This document shows positions 7,043-15,653 of a DNA stretch of 64,000 nt, in pieces (the stretch's first letter is position 1; each line of letters begins with the position of its first letter). A program made the position numbers and the translations under genes. This DNA is from Lachnospiraceae bacterium (GTDB lineage: Bacteria > Bacillota > Clostridia > Lachnospirales > Lachnospiraceae): the NCBI GenBank assembly GCA_009911505.1, contig QXXL01000012.1, positions 108,851 through 172,850 on the forward strand, written 5' to 3'. The notes under the pieces are model-generated. The model was not told the DNA's origin and searched no databases. It worked only from the letters and a program-made list of their open reading frames with translations.

Positions 7043-9829
7043 ATGGGGAATATTAATTACAGGAAAAGGGGCATGGTGCTGTTTTTTTTGTTAATGGTTA
7101 TTGCTGTTTTTTGCCCTGCGCCAGTCCGCGCACAAGAAGGGCGTACCGTAAAGGTGGCATTTTTCCCAATGGAAGGATATCATATGTATTCCGAAGCAGA
7201 TGGGTACGGCGGTATGGATGCGGCATACCTGGAAACGCTCTGCGGCTATACGGGATGGAACATAGAGTATGTGGATTGCTCCACCTGGGATGACGCCCTT
7301 TTAAAGCTGGAAGAAAGGGAAGTGGATCTGGTAGGGTCAGCACAGTATTCTAAAGAGAGGGGCAAACTGTTTGACTATGCGGCGCTTTCCAGCGGATATA
7401 CATATGGCTGCCTTTTTGTGGAAGAGGGCAGCGGACTTGCATATGAGGATTTTGGGCGTATGGCGGATATGTGGTTTGGAGTTGTAAAAAGCTATGTCCG
7501 CAAAAAGGAACTGCTGGAGTATTTGAACCAAAACGGAATCAAGGAGCCGCATCTGAGAGAATATAAAACGGCACAAGAGCTGAAAGCAGCCCTAAGTGCA
7601 GGGGAAATAGACATAGCGGCGCATTCCCTTACGGAAGTATTGCAGGGGCAATGCCTGGTGGGAAAGTTTGCTTATGCCCCTTATTTTTATATTACTTGGA
7701 AAGGCAATACACAGCTTTTACATGAGCTAAATTATGGGATTGGGAAGTTAAAAACAGATTTCCCGGCGTTGGAGCAGGAGCTTAACGACCGTTATTTGGG
7801 CAGCCGCCGTGAGAATTTTGCTGCTGGGGAATTGAAGCTCATCCGCCAGGGAGAGGCGGTAAAAATAGGTTTTTATAAAGATACGCGCCCACTTGCCTTT
7901 CTCAATTCCGACGGGGAGTGCGACGGGATTTATATAAAAATCTTAAAGGCGGCCCAGGAGAAAAGCGGGATTCCAATAGAGCTTTGCCCGCTTGACCGGA
8001 GCATATATTGGAAGGATCTGGTGTTGAACGGAGATATTGACTTTTATATGGGGGCCAGCAACATGGTGCAGGATGCGGATGTTGTGCTTACGAATCCATT
8101 TATGGAATACCATGCTGTGGTTGTGTCTAAAAATGATTATATCCTTTCAGAAGGGGAAGCGCCTACAATTGCCCTGACAAACGGCCGCGCCTATTTGGCG
8201 GGGAACATGGGGATAGAAGGAAAGAATATTTACTGCGACAGCGCAAAAGACTGCCTGCAGGCGTTAAAGAGTAATAAAGCGGATATTACAATATTAAATA
8301 CGATAGAATACAATTACCAGTCCAAAAACGAACGGTTTTCCGATTTAATCGAATGGGAAAATTACAGGCACCAGTCTGGTGCAGTGTTAGCTGCGTCAAA
8401 GGACGTAGATCCCGCTTTGCTTGGCGTAATGGGAAAAGCGCTAAGGCTTGTGCCCGAAACGCAAAAAGATGATATTATTAACCAGTATATGAATATTTCT
8501 TATGACAGCTACAGCCTGCTGGATTACATATACCAGGGCAGGAATATCATTGTGGTATGCTGTATATTATTTGTGCTGGTTTTTGTATTTTGGCTTGTGA
8601 TATCGTATATGCAGAAAAAATCATACCGGCTGCTTGAAAACAAGAACCGGGAGCTGTATGACGCCATACAAAAAGCGCAGAAAGCGAGCCAGGCGAAGAC
8701 ACAGTTCCTCTCGCACATGTCGCATGACATACGCACCCCCATAAACGGTATTATGGGGATGTTAAGCATTGCAGAAAAAAATCAGGGGGATCTTGCCCGC
8801 CAGGCAGACTGCCGGGAGAAAATCAGAATATCTGCAGAGCACCTGTTATCATTAATTAACGATGTGCTGGATATCAGCAAGCTTGAAAGCGGCAGTGTGG
8901 AATTTCATATGGAGGTATTTAGCCTGCGCACCCTTTTGGAAAACTGCGCCGTCATCTTAGGCGGCCAAGCAGAGCAGCGCAAAGTAAAGCTGTATACGGA
9001 TTTTGGGGTTCCAGGAGATATGGCATGCGGGTATTTTTCGGGGAGCCCGCTTCATATTAAGCAGATCCTGATTAATATTGCAGGCAACGCCATTAAATAT
9101 AACAAGCCTATGGGAAGCGTAAATTTTAAGTGTTATGAGCTTTCGGCTCAAAACGGGATAGCGCAGATTTGCTTTGAAATCTCCGATACAGGCATTGGGA
9201 TGGGAAAAGAATATCTTAAACATATCTTTGAGCCGTTTACACAAGAAGGGGGCGGCGCAAGGACAAATTACCAGGGGACGGGCCTTGGAATGACGATTAC
9301 AAAAAACTTAGTGGATCAGATGGGCGGGACGATAGATGTAAAAAGCGAGCCAGGCAAGGGCAGTGTGTTTACTGTGGTGCTTCCGTTAGTCATAGCAGAT
9401 CCACCTGCGGTCCGGCAGGAAACAGGCGCGGATGTGGCAGTGAAGGCTGTTGGGAAACGAGCCCTGCTTGTGGAGGACAATGAGCTCAACCAGGAAATTG
9501 CAAAGTATATGCTGGAAGAATGCGGGTTAGACGTCATGGTTGCCGCAGATGGGCAGGAGGCGCTGGATTTGTTTACGCAGGAGCCTCCAGGTACATTTGG
9601 GGTGGTTTTTATGGATATTATGATGCCTGTTTTGGATGGATATGGGGCTGCAAGGGCCATAAGGGGCATGAAACGTCCTGATGCCGCAGATATCCCAATT
9701 ATAGCCATGACGGCAAATGCATTTACCGAAGATGTGAAAGCAGCGAAGGACGCGGGCATGGATGCACATATTACAAAGCCGATTGAGCCTGGCGTATTAA
9801 ACCGGGTGCTTTCAGAATATTTGAAATAA
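7043..9829 (+). CDS. Hybrid sensor histidine kinase with two periplasmic-binding-type sensor domains
   Basis: 928 residues. A signal peptide (cleavage near residue 30) leads to two successive SBP_bac_3 (amino-acid-binding) domains at about 35-260 and 267-490, a membrane segment near 500-525, and a coiled linker. The HisKA domain has phosphoacceptor His561 in SHMSHDIRTP. The HATPase_c domain has N-box GNAIKYN, DTGIGMG and GTGLGMTI. A receiver domain has LLVEDNELNQ, phosphoacceptor Asp858 in FMDIMMP, and ITKP. There is no HPt domain, so phosphate must pass to an HPt or regulator elsewhere. The extracellular domains suggest it senses a small amino-acid-like ligand, which is an inference. No response regulator gene is adjacent. 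Confidence 0.92.
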   Translation: MGNINYRKRGMVLFFLLMVIAVFCPAPVRAQEGRTVKVAFFPMEGYHMYSEADGYGGMDAAYLETLCGYTGWNIEYVDCSTWDDALLKLEEREVDLVGSAQYSKERGKLFDYAALSSGYTYGCLFVEEGSGLAYEDFGRMADMWFGVVKSYVRKKELLEYLNQNGIKEPHLREYKTAQELKAALSAGEIDIAAHSLTEVLQGQCLVGKFAYAPYFYITWKGNTQLLHELNYGIGKLKTDFPALEQELNDRYLGSRRENFAAGELKLIRQGEAVKIGFYKDTRPLAFLNSDGECDGIYIKILKAAQEKSGIPIELCPLDRSIYWKDLVLNGDIDFYMGASNMVQDADVVLTNPFMEYHAVVVSKNDYILSEGEAPTIALTNGRAYLAGNMGIEGKNIYCDSAKDCLQALKSNKADITILNTIEYNYQSKNERFSDLIEWENYRHQSGAVLAASKDVDPALLGVMGKALRLVPETQKDDIINQYMNISYDSYSLLDYIYQGRNIIVVCCILFVLVFVFWLVISYMQKKSYRLLENKNRELYDAIQKAQKASQAKTQFLSHMSHDIRTPINGIMGMLSIAEKNQGDLARQADCREKIRISAEHLLSLINDVLDISKLESGSVEFHMEVFSLRTLLENCAVILGGQAEQRKVKLYTDFGVPGDMACGYFSGSPLHIKQILINIAGNAIKYNKPMGSVNFKCYELSAQNGIAQICFEISDTGIGMGKEYLKHIFEPFTQEGGGARTNYQGTGLGMTITKNLVDQMGGTIDVKSEPGKGSVFTVVLPLVIADPPAVRQETGADVAVKAVGKRALLVEDNELNQEIAKYMLEECGLDVMVAADGQEALDLFTQEPPGTFGVVFMDIMMPVLDGYGAARAIRGMKRPDAADIPIIAMTANAFTEDVKAAKDAGMDAHITKPIEPGVLNRVLSEYLK

Positions 9830-9875
9830 GGGGATATGGCGTTTCAAACGCCCCGGACATTTTCTTGCACACCCC

Positions 9876-9904
9876 TTGACAACCATGGTAAAGTATTAGA
9901 AAAT
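9876..9904 (+). promoter_or_regulatory. Probable promoter of the hydrogenase-maturation operon
   Basis: A perfect TTGACA (9876-9881) is followed after 17 bases by GAAAAT (9899-9904). Just upstream, at 9838-9852, the 15-base palindrome GGCGTTTCAAACGCC could terminate the kinase transcript, although its T-tract is weak. Confidence 0.5.
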
Positions 9905-10014
9905 GGCAATATATATAACAACTTGTTTCTGAGCCCAAAGGTATGGCCTGAGGGCAAAGGCAAAACATCTGCCGGAAGCATTATTGCAGCCGGCAAGCCA
10001 GGAAGGAAAGACGC
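9905..10014 (+). promoter_or_regulatory. Structured 5' leader of the hyd operon
   Basis: About 110 bases between promoter and first gene. The 3' part holds a hairpin, TGCCGG (9970-9975)/CCGGCA (9990-9995), with an inner GCA/TGC pair, a TTAT loop and an AA/AG internal loop, ending 3-4 bases before the AGGAAGGA ribosome binding site. The 5' part can pair GCCC with GGGC around 9930-9955. I do not recognise a known riboswitch class. It may be a regulatory leader or simply a stable 5' end. Confidence 0.4.
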
Positions 10015-10260
10015 ATGGCAACCAGAGTCGCCATTATATCAATTGCAGTAGAAAACCAGGACAGTGTAAAAGAATTAAACCGCATACTCCACGAATATGG
10101 TGAATATATCATTGGCAGGATGGGCATACCCTATCCTAAGCGGGGTGTTTCCCTGATTAGTGTTGTTATGGATGCCCCTGCGGATATTATCAGCGCCATG
10201 ACTGGTAAGGTTGGCATGTTAAGCGGCGTCACATCTAAAGCGCTGTATGCCAAATTGTAG
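10015..10260 (+). CDS. TM1266-family iron-only hydrogenase system regulator
   Basis: An 81-residue ACT-like/NikR C-terminal-like domain beginning ATRVAIISIAVENQD and ending SGVTSKALYAKL, as in the small 'iron-only hydrogenase system regulator' proteins (TM1266). It has no DNA-binding domain of its own, so it probably senses a ligand or acts through a partner; its exact role is unknown. It stands first in the operon, 24 bases before hydE, the arrangement usual for this family. Start ATG 10015 follows AGGAAGGAAAG. Confidence 0.85.
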   Translation: MATRVAIISIAVENQDSVKELNRILHEYGEYIIGRMGIPYPKRGVSLISVVMDAPADIISAMTGKVGMLSGVTSKALYAKL

Positions 10261-10284
10261 CAGACAGCCATGAAAGGAGAAAAT

Positions 10285-11343
10285 ATGCGCAGCCTGATTG
10301 ATAAATTAGCGGCAGGGCACAGCCTTACAAAAGGGGAATGGACTGTTTTGATTGCAAACCAGCCAGACAGGGAATATCTGGCTGCCAAAGCCCGGCAGGC
10401 AGCCCGCAGGTATTACGGCAATGCAGTCTTCATCCGGGGATTGATTGAATTTACCAATTACTGCAAAAACAACTGTTATTACTGCGGTATCCGCAGGGAC
10501 AACCGCAGGGTAGCGCGTTACCGCTTAAGCAAGGAGGATATCCTAGCCTGCTGTAAAGAGGGCTATGGCCTGGGTTTCCGTACTTTTGTACTGCAGGGCG
10601 GTGAGGACGCTTATTATACAGATAGCATGCTGGCAGGCCTAATCTCGCAAATTAAAAGCAGTTATCCCGATTGTGCCATTACCCTTTCTATCGGAGAAAG
10701 GGGGAGGGAGAGCTACAAGCTTTTCTTTGAGGCAGGCGCGGACCGTTATTTGTTGCGCCATGAAACGGCAGACCCTGCCCATTATAAAATACTTCATCCA
10801 AAAGAAATGGATTTTGAGGGCCGGATGCAGTGCCTAAAGGATATAAAAGAAACCGGCTTAAAAACCGGATGCGGATTTATGGTAGGTTCCCCTGGGCAGA
10901 CGGCGGAATGCTTAGCGGAAGATATGCTTTTTATTGCCCGGCTTAGTCCGCATATGGTAGGCATCGGCCCGTTTGTGCCGCATCATGAAACGCCATTTGC
11001 GGGAGAAGCGGGGGGCACGGTAGAACAGACCTTGTACCTTATCTCACTGCTCCGCCTGTTAAAGCCGGACTTATTAATCCCGGCGACTACGGCGCTTGGC
11101 ACAATTGATCCAAAAGGAAGGGAAAAGGGCGTCTTAGCGGGCGCAAATGTCGTTATGCCCAACCTTTCGCCCATCGGGGTTCGGAAACAATACGAGTTAT
11201 ATGATAACAAAATATGTACCGGTGACGAAGCGGCAGAATGCTTAAACTGCTTAAAAGGCCGCATGGAGGGCATTGGTTACAGGATTGTAACGGACCGCGG
11301 GGATCCGGCGGAAGGACCAGGAGGGATATCATGTACAACGTAA
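10285..11343 (+). CDS. hydE: [FeFe]-hydrogenase H-cluster radical SAM maturase HydE
   Basis: A radical S-adenosylmethionine enzyme that, together with HydG, builds the diiron subsite of the H-cluster. The radical SAM motif CxxxCxxC is at about residues 60, 64 and 67 (NYCKNNCYYCG), followed by the GGE-like LQGGEDAYY. ATG 10285 is chosen because AAAGGAG lies 6-8 bases upstream; the in-frame ATG 10270 has no such site and contains the Shine-Dalgarno in its own codons. The stop overlaps the start of hydG by 13 bases, indicating coupling. About 352 residues, as usual. Confidence 0.93.
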   Translation: MRSLIDKLAAGHSLTKGEWTVLIANQPDREYLAAKARQAARRYYGNAVFIRGLIEFTNYCKNNCYYCGIRRDNRRVARYRLSKEDILACCKEGYGLGFRTFVLQGGEDAYYTDSMLAGLISQIKSSYPDCAITLSIGERGRESYKLFFEAGADRYLLRHETADPAHYKILHPKEMDFEGRMQCLKDIKETGLKTGCGFMVGSPGQTAECLAEDMLFIARLSPHMVGIGPFVPHHETPFAGEAGGTVEQTLYLISLLRLLKPDLLIPATTALGTIDPKGREKGVLAGANVVMPNLSPIGVRKQYELYDNKICTGDEAAECLNCLKGRMEGIGYRIVTDRGDPAEGPGGISCTT

Positions 11344-12749
11344 TGTCGCCAAGGGCGGAAGAGTTTATCAGTGATGAAGAAATCAAAGAGTGCCTTGCTT
11401 TTGCAAGTGAGAATAAAAACAACCGTAAGCTCATAGAACAGATTATAGAGAAAGCGTCTAAGATGGAGGGGGTTACCCACAAAGAGGCAATCGTCCTGTT
11501 AGACTGTGAAATCGAAGATTTAAACCAACGGATATACAAGCTTGCAGAAGATATCAAGCAGGAATTTTACGGCAACCGTATTGTTATGTTTGCGCCGCTT
11601 TATCTGTCCAATTACTGTATTAACGGCTGCAAATACTGTCCGTACCATTTGAAAAATAAACATATAGCCAGAAAGAAGCTGTCGCAGGAGGAAATCCGCA
11701 AAGAAGTTATCGCATTACAGGATATGGGGCACAAGCGCCTGGCGCTGGAAGCGGGGGAAGATCCGGTCAATAACCCGATTGAGTATATCCTAGAAAGCAT
11801 ACAGACGATTTATGGCATAAAACACAAAAACGGTGCAATACGCCGTGTGAATGTCAATATCGCGGCGACGACTGTGGAGGATTACAGGAGGTTAAAGGAC
11901 GCTGGAATCGGGACGTATATTCTGTTCCAGGAAACGTACCACAAGAAGTCCTATGAAGAGCTGCACCCTACCGGGCCTAAGAGCAATTATGCATACCATA
12001 CGGAAGCGATGGACCGTGCAAGGGAAGCAGGCATTGACGATATGGGGATAGGCGTGCTGTTTGGGTTAAATAATTACCGTTATGATTTTACCGGGATTAT
12101 CATGCATGCGGAGCATATGGAACGCTTTGGCGGCGTCGGCCCTCATACTATCAGCGTGCCGCGTGTCAGAAAGGCGGACGATATCGATCCAGATGTGTTT
12201 GACAATGGGATTTCAGACGATACGTTTGCTAAAATAGTCGCATGCCTTAGGATTGCCGTACCGTATACCGGAATGATCGTGTCCACAAGGGAGAGCCAGG
12301 AAAGCCGCGAGCGTGTACTGCACCTTGGGGTTTCCCAGATCAGCGGAGGTTCCAGGACGAGTGTCGGTGGATATGCGCAAGAGGAAGCGCCGGAAGACAA
12401 TTCCGCGCAGTTTGACATTAGCGACAACCGTACATTAGATGAAGTTGTGCACTGGCTGATGGAGCTTTCCTATGTGCCCAGCTTTTGTACGGCATGCTAC
12501 CGGGAAGGCAGGACAGGCGACCGATTTATGTCGCTTTTAAAAAGCAGGCAGATTATTAACTGCTGCCATCCAAATGCGTTAATGACGTTAAAAGAATATT
12601 TAGAGGATTATGCATCCGAAGGGACGAAGGCAATTGGTGAAAAATTGATTGCGCAGGAGCTGAAAAAGATTCCAAACCAGAAGGTGCAAAAGAGGGCGGC
12701 AGAGTATATAAGCAATATACATTTGGGAAAAAGGGATTTCCGTTTTTAA
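11331..12749 (+). CDS. hydG: [FeFe]-hydrogenase H-cluster radical SAM maturase HydG
   Basis: A tyrosine lyase that makes the CO and CN ligands of the H-cluster. The radical SAM CxxxCxxC motif is at residues 96, 100 and 103 (NYCINGCKYC). A second cluster site near the C-terminus, CTACYREG followed by NCCHPN, matches the HydG-specific C-terminal motif. ATG 11331 gives 472 residues, the normal length, and has GGAGGG just upstream. The start lies inside the end of hydE. All motifs are intact. Confidence 0.95.
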   Translation: MYNVMSPRAEEFISDEEIKECLAFASENKNNRKLIEQIIEKASKMEGVTHKEAIVLLDCEIEDLNQRIYKLAEDIKQEFYGNRIVMFAPLYLSNYCINGCKYCPYHLKNKHIARKKLSQEEIRKEVIALQDMGHKRLALEAGEDPVNNPIEYILESIQTIYGIKHKNGAIRRVNVNIAATTVEDYRRLKDAGIGTYILFQETYHKKSYEELHPTGPKSNYAYHTEAMDRAREAGIDDMGIGVLFGLNNYRYDFTGIIMHAEHMERFGGVGPHTISVPRVRKADDIDPDVFDNGISDDTFAKIVACLRIAVPYTGMIVSTRESQESRERVLHLGVSQISGGSRTSVGGYAQEEAPEDNSAQFDISDNRTLDEVVHWLMELSYVPSFCTACYREGRTGDRFMSLLKSRQIINCCHPNALMTLKEYLEDYASEGTKAIGEKLIAQELKKIPNQKVQKRAAEYISNIHLGKRDFRF

Positions 12750-12761
12750 GGAGAATGAGCA

Positions 12762-13997
12762 GTGGGCATGAATGAAATACCGTCGGCAAACCGTGTTCAA
12801 ATCGGAATTTTTGGCAGGGCAAACGCCGGAAAGTCAAGTATCATAAACGCTATTACCGGGCAGGATCTTGCTATTATATCAGGAAAAAAAGGGACGACGA
12901 CAGACCCCGTTACAAAAGCTATGGAACTGCTGCCTCTTGGGCCTGTGGTATTGATTGATACGCCAGGCTTAGACGATACGGGCTATCTTGGGAAGCTAAG
13001 GGTGGAAAAAACCAGGAAGGTACTCAATAAAGTGGATATTGCAGTGCTTGCCGTAGATGCAAAAACGGCAGACGAAGCGTCCCTCCGGACAATTGAGGGG
13101 CCTCTTATGCGCCAGTTTGCCGAAAAAAAACTGCCATATGTGGTGGCAGTCAATAAAGCAGACCTTATGACTGCCGCAGAACAGGATAAGTTAGCCGCTT
13201 TTTTTGGAAAAGGGCCGCATCTGCTGTTTGTAAGTGCAAAAACAGGGCAGAATATACGGGAGTTAAAAGAATGCATTGCAGGCGCCATGCCCCAGGAGGA
13301 TGGCTCCAAACGCCTGATTGGCGATTTGCTAAAGCCCAATGATACGGTAGTACTGGTTGTCCCAATTGATTCTGCCGCGCCGAAAGGGAGGCTCATACTT
13401 CCACAGCAGCAGGTGATACGGGACTGCCTGGAGGCGGGGGCGATTCCGGTGGTTACAAGGGATACAGAGCTGCCCCGTGCGCTTTTAGCCCTGTCAGAAA
13501 AACCAAAGGCGGTTATTACAGACAGCCAGGTGTTTAAACAGGCGGCCGGGGTGACGCCAAAGGACGTATTCCTTACGTCATTTTCTATCTTGTTTTCAAG
13601 GTACATGGGTGATTTGTGGCAGCAGGTAAAAGGGGCGGAAAGGATAGGGTCACTAAAGGATGGGGATACGGTGCTTATTTCTGAAGGGTGCACCCACCAC
13701 AGGCAGTGCGGCGATATTGGTACGGAACAGCTGCCCCGGCTGATCCGTGGGTTTACTGGGAAGAAGCTGGACTTTTGCTTTACAAGCGGCGGGGATTTCC
13801 CGGAAGATTTGTCAGGGGCTGCCTTAGTAGTGCACTGTGGCGGCTGTACGTTAAACAGGCGTGAAATGAAATACCGGCTTGCCCTGGCTTATGCTCAGGG
13901 GGTTCCTATGACCAATTACGGGACGGCACTTGCATTTTTAAACGGTATTTTAGGGCGCAGCCTGGAATTATTTCAACAGCCGCAGGAGGGATTATGA
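12762..13997 (+). CDS. hydF: [FeFe]-hydrogenase H-cluster maturation GTPase HydF
   Basis: The GTPase and scaffold on which the diiron subcluster is assembled and passed to HydA. G1 is GRANAGKSS, G2/G3 run through GTTTDP and DTPGLDDTG, and G4 is NKAD. The C-terminal cluster-binding domain has CTHHRQCGD and then HCGGC, matching the CxH...HCxxC pattern of HydF. GTG 12762 is the likely start (AAGGAG 8 bases upstream); ATG 12768 is an alternative. It overlaps the next gene by 4 bases (ATGA). No hydA gene is in the window. Confidence 0.93.
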   Translation: MGMNEIPSANRVQIGIFGRANAGKSSIINAITGQDLAIISGKKGTTTDPVTKAMELLPLGPVVLIDTPGLDDTGYLGKLRVEKTRKVLNKVDIAVLAVDAKTADEASLRTIEGPLMRQFAEKKLPYVVAVNKADLMTAAEQDKLAAFFGKGPHLLFVSAKTGQNIRELKECIAGAMPQEDGSKRLIGDLLKPNDTVVLVVPIDSAAPKGRLILPQQQVIRDCLEAGAIPVVTRDTELPRALLALSEKPKAVITDSQVFKQAAGVTPKDVFLTSFSILFSRYMGDLWQQVKGAERIGSLKDGDTVLISEGCTHHRQCGDIGTEQLPRLIRGFTGKKLDFCFTSGGDFPEDLSGAALVVHCGGCTLNRREMKYRLALAYAQGVPMTNYGTALAFLNGILGRSLELFQQPQEGL

Positions 13998-14890
13998 ATA
14001 TTCAGGATCAACTGGAACGAATTTTAAGAGAGCTGTTAGTTAACGTTTCAAGGGCGCCGGTATTGGAGTCGGATCCGGAATTTGTTATAGTCCGTAAAAA
14101 AGAGATACAGCGGCAGCTTGCGGCGCTGCGGGATATTGTGGCTGAAATGATGGAGCAGTATGAGGTAACAGAGCAGAGCCGGCTGCATGCGGAGCTGGAG
14201 GTGGAAAAGCAGCGTACGGAGATTATTCGCAGTGCAAACCACCAGGCAGAGGATATCTATGCCGCTTCTGTTATATATACGGATGATGCATTAGGGCGTA
14301 TCCAGGGTATTATAGACGAAGCGGAAAAATCCACCAAAAAAATCCTTAACAGGGTCGGCAGAGAAATGGAAGCAGAACGCCGCCGCATCCGCAGCAACCA
14401 GGTGGAGCTAATGACGCAGCTTGAGGATATGAACGATACGGCTAAGTATATGCGTTTAATTGATGAACGCAACAAAGAGCTTGCCAAGGCAAAGGCTAAG
14501 AAGCAGGAAAAGGGAAAGCCCAGGCCAGTAGGGAGCACAGAAGGGGCGGGGCTAGGGATTGGCGTGGCTTCCCCGGTGATTAAAATAGACGAGGAGTACT
14601 TTGAAAAGGCAGGGCTTACGCCGGAAGGGCTGCCTAAGGAGATGGAAGAAGGCATTTTAAAGGAAGCAGAACAGGAGATTGCAGAAGAGCTTGCGCCGGA
14701 TGAACCGGTCCAGTTTGAAAAGCCAGTCATAAAAGTGAATCCAGAATACTTTGAAAAAGTTAAAAAGGCAGCGGAAGCTGAAAAGCAATCCGGCAAAAAG
14801 GACGGGAAGAAGGAGAAGAAAGAAACGAAAAAAGATGCCAAAAAAGAGGAAAAGCATGCAGGGCGGTTTTTATTTGGCAAGAAGCAATAA
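13994..14890 (+). CDS. Coiled-coil protein of unknown function in the hyd operon
   Basis: 298 residues, family not recognised. Residues about 1-165 are predicted to be long charged helices, likely coiled coil, with a pattern loosely like DivIVA or FlaA-type scaffold proteins. A lower-complexity tail follows, ending in a run of Lys/Glu. The tail contains the same short motif twice, PVIKIDEEYFEK at residue 194 and PVIKVNPEYFEK at residue 244, suggesting two copies of a docking peptide. There is no signal peptide or membrane segment. The ATGA overlap with hydF means it is co-translated with the maturases, but nothing in it points to metal handling. Confidence 0.7.
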   Translation: MNIQDQLERILRELLVNVSRAPVLESDPEFVIVRKKEIQRQLAALRDIVAEMMEQYEVTEQSRLHAELEVEKQRTEIIRSANHQAEDIYAASVIYTDDALGRIQGIIDEAEKSTKKILNRVGREMEAERRRIRSNQVELMTQLEDMNDTAKYMRLIDERNKELAKAKAKKQEKGKPRPVGSTEGAGLGIGVASPVIKIDEEYFEKAGLTPEGLPKEMEEGILKEAEQEIAEELAPDEPVQFEKPVIKVNPEYFEKVKKAAEAEKQSGKKDGKKEKKETKKDAKKEEKHAGRFLFGKKQ

Positions 14891-14952
14891 GGGTATGCCA
14901 AAGTGATTGCATATTAACGGTACAGATTATACAAAGAGAAAGGGGCGGTAAA

Positions 14953-15645
14953 ATGAACCGCATACTTGTATGTGACGACGACAGGGAGATTGTAGATGCC
15001 ATTGAGATATACTTACAGCAGGAAGGGTACGAGGTGGCGAAAGCCTATGACGGGGAAGAAGCGTTGGCAGAATTAAAAAAACAGCCGGCAGATTTATTGA
15101 TTATTGATGTAATGATGCCGCGGCTTGACGGCATACGCGCGACCTTAAAAATCCGGGAAGAAAGCAGTATCCCAATTATTATCTTGTCGGCAAAATCCGA
15201 AGATTCTGACAAGATTTTGGGGCTAAATATAGGTGCGGACGACTATCTGACAAAGCCATTTAACCCGCTGGAGCTTGTAGCACGCGTAAAATCGCAGCTT
15301 CGGCGCTACACCAAGCTAGGCAATGCCGCAGAGAGCAGCCAGGCTGTCTATCAGGTTGGGGGCTTAATCATCAACGACGATTTAAAGGAAGTGACAGTGG
15401 ACGACGAGCCAGTGAAGCTTACACCGATTGAATACAATATTTTACTTCTGCTGATGAAAAACCAGGGTAAGGTTTTTTCTATCAGCCAGATTTATGAAAG
15501 CATCTGGAACGCCGATGCCATTGGTGCAGATAACACCGTAGCCGTGCATATCCGGCACATTCGCGAGAAAATAGAAATCAACCCCAAGGAGCCCCGTTAT
15601 ATCAAGGTTGTATGGGGAGTTGGGTATAAAATCGACAGAGGGTAG
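14953..15645 (+). CDS. OmpR/PhoB-family response regulator
   Basis: 230 residues. The N-terminal receiver domain has CDDDREI acidic residues, phosphoacceptor Asp in LLIIDVMMPRLDG near residue 53, and a switch Lys in DDYLTKPFNP. The C-terminal winged helix (trans_reg_C) has KLTPIEYNILLLL and DNTVAVHIRHIREKIE. It probably regulates transcription when phosphorylated by the kinase encoded 8 bases downstream. The pair resembles VanR/VanS-like systems, but targets cannot be inferred from position. Confidence 0.93.
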   Translation: MNRILVCDDDREIVDAIEIYLQQEGYEVAKAYDGEEALAELKKQPADLLIIDVMMPRLDGIRATLKIREESSIPIIILSAKSEDSDKILGLNIGADDYLTKPFNPLELVARVKSQLRRYTKLGNAAESSQAVYQVGGLIINDDLKEVTVDDEPVKLTPIEYNILLLLMKNQGKVFSISQIYESIWNADAIGADNTVAVHIRHIREKIEINPKEPRYIKVVWGVGYKIDRG

Positions 15646-15653
15646 GGAACGTT

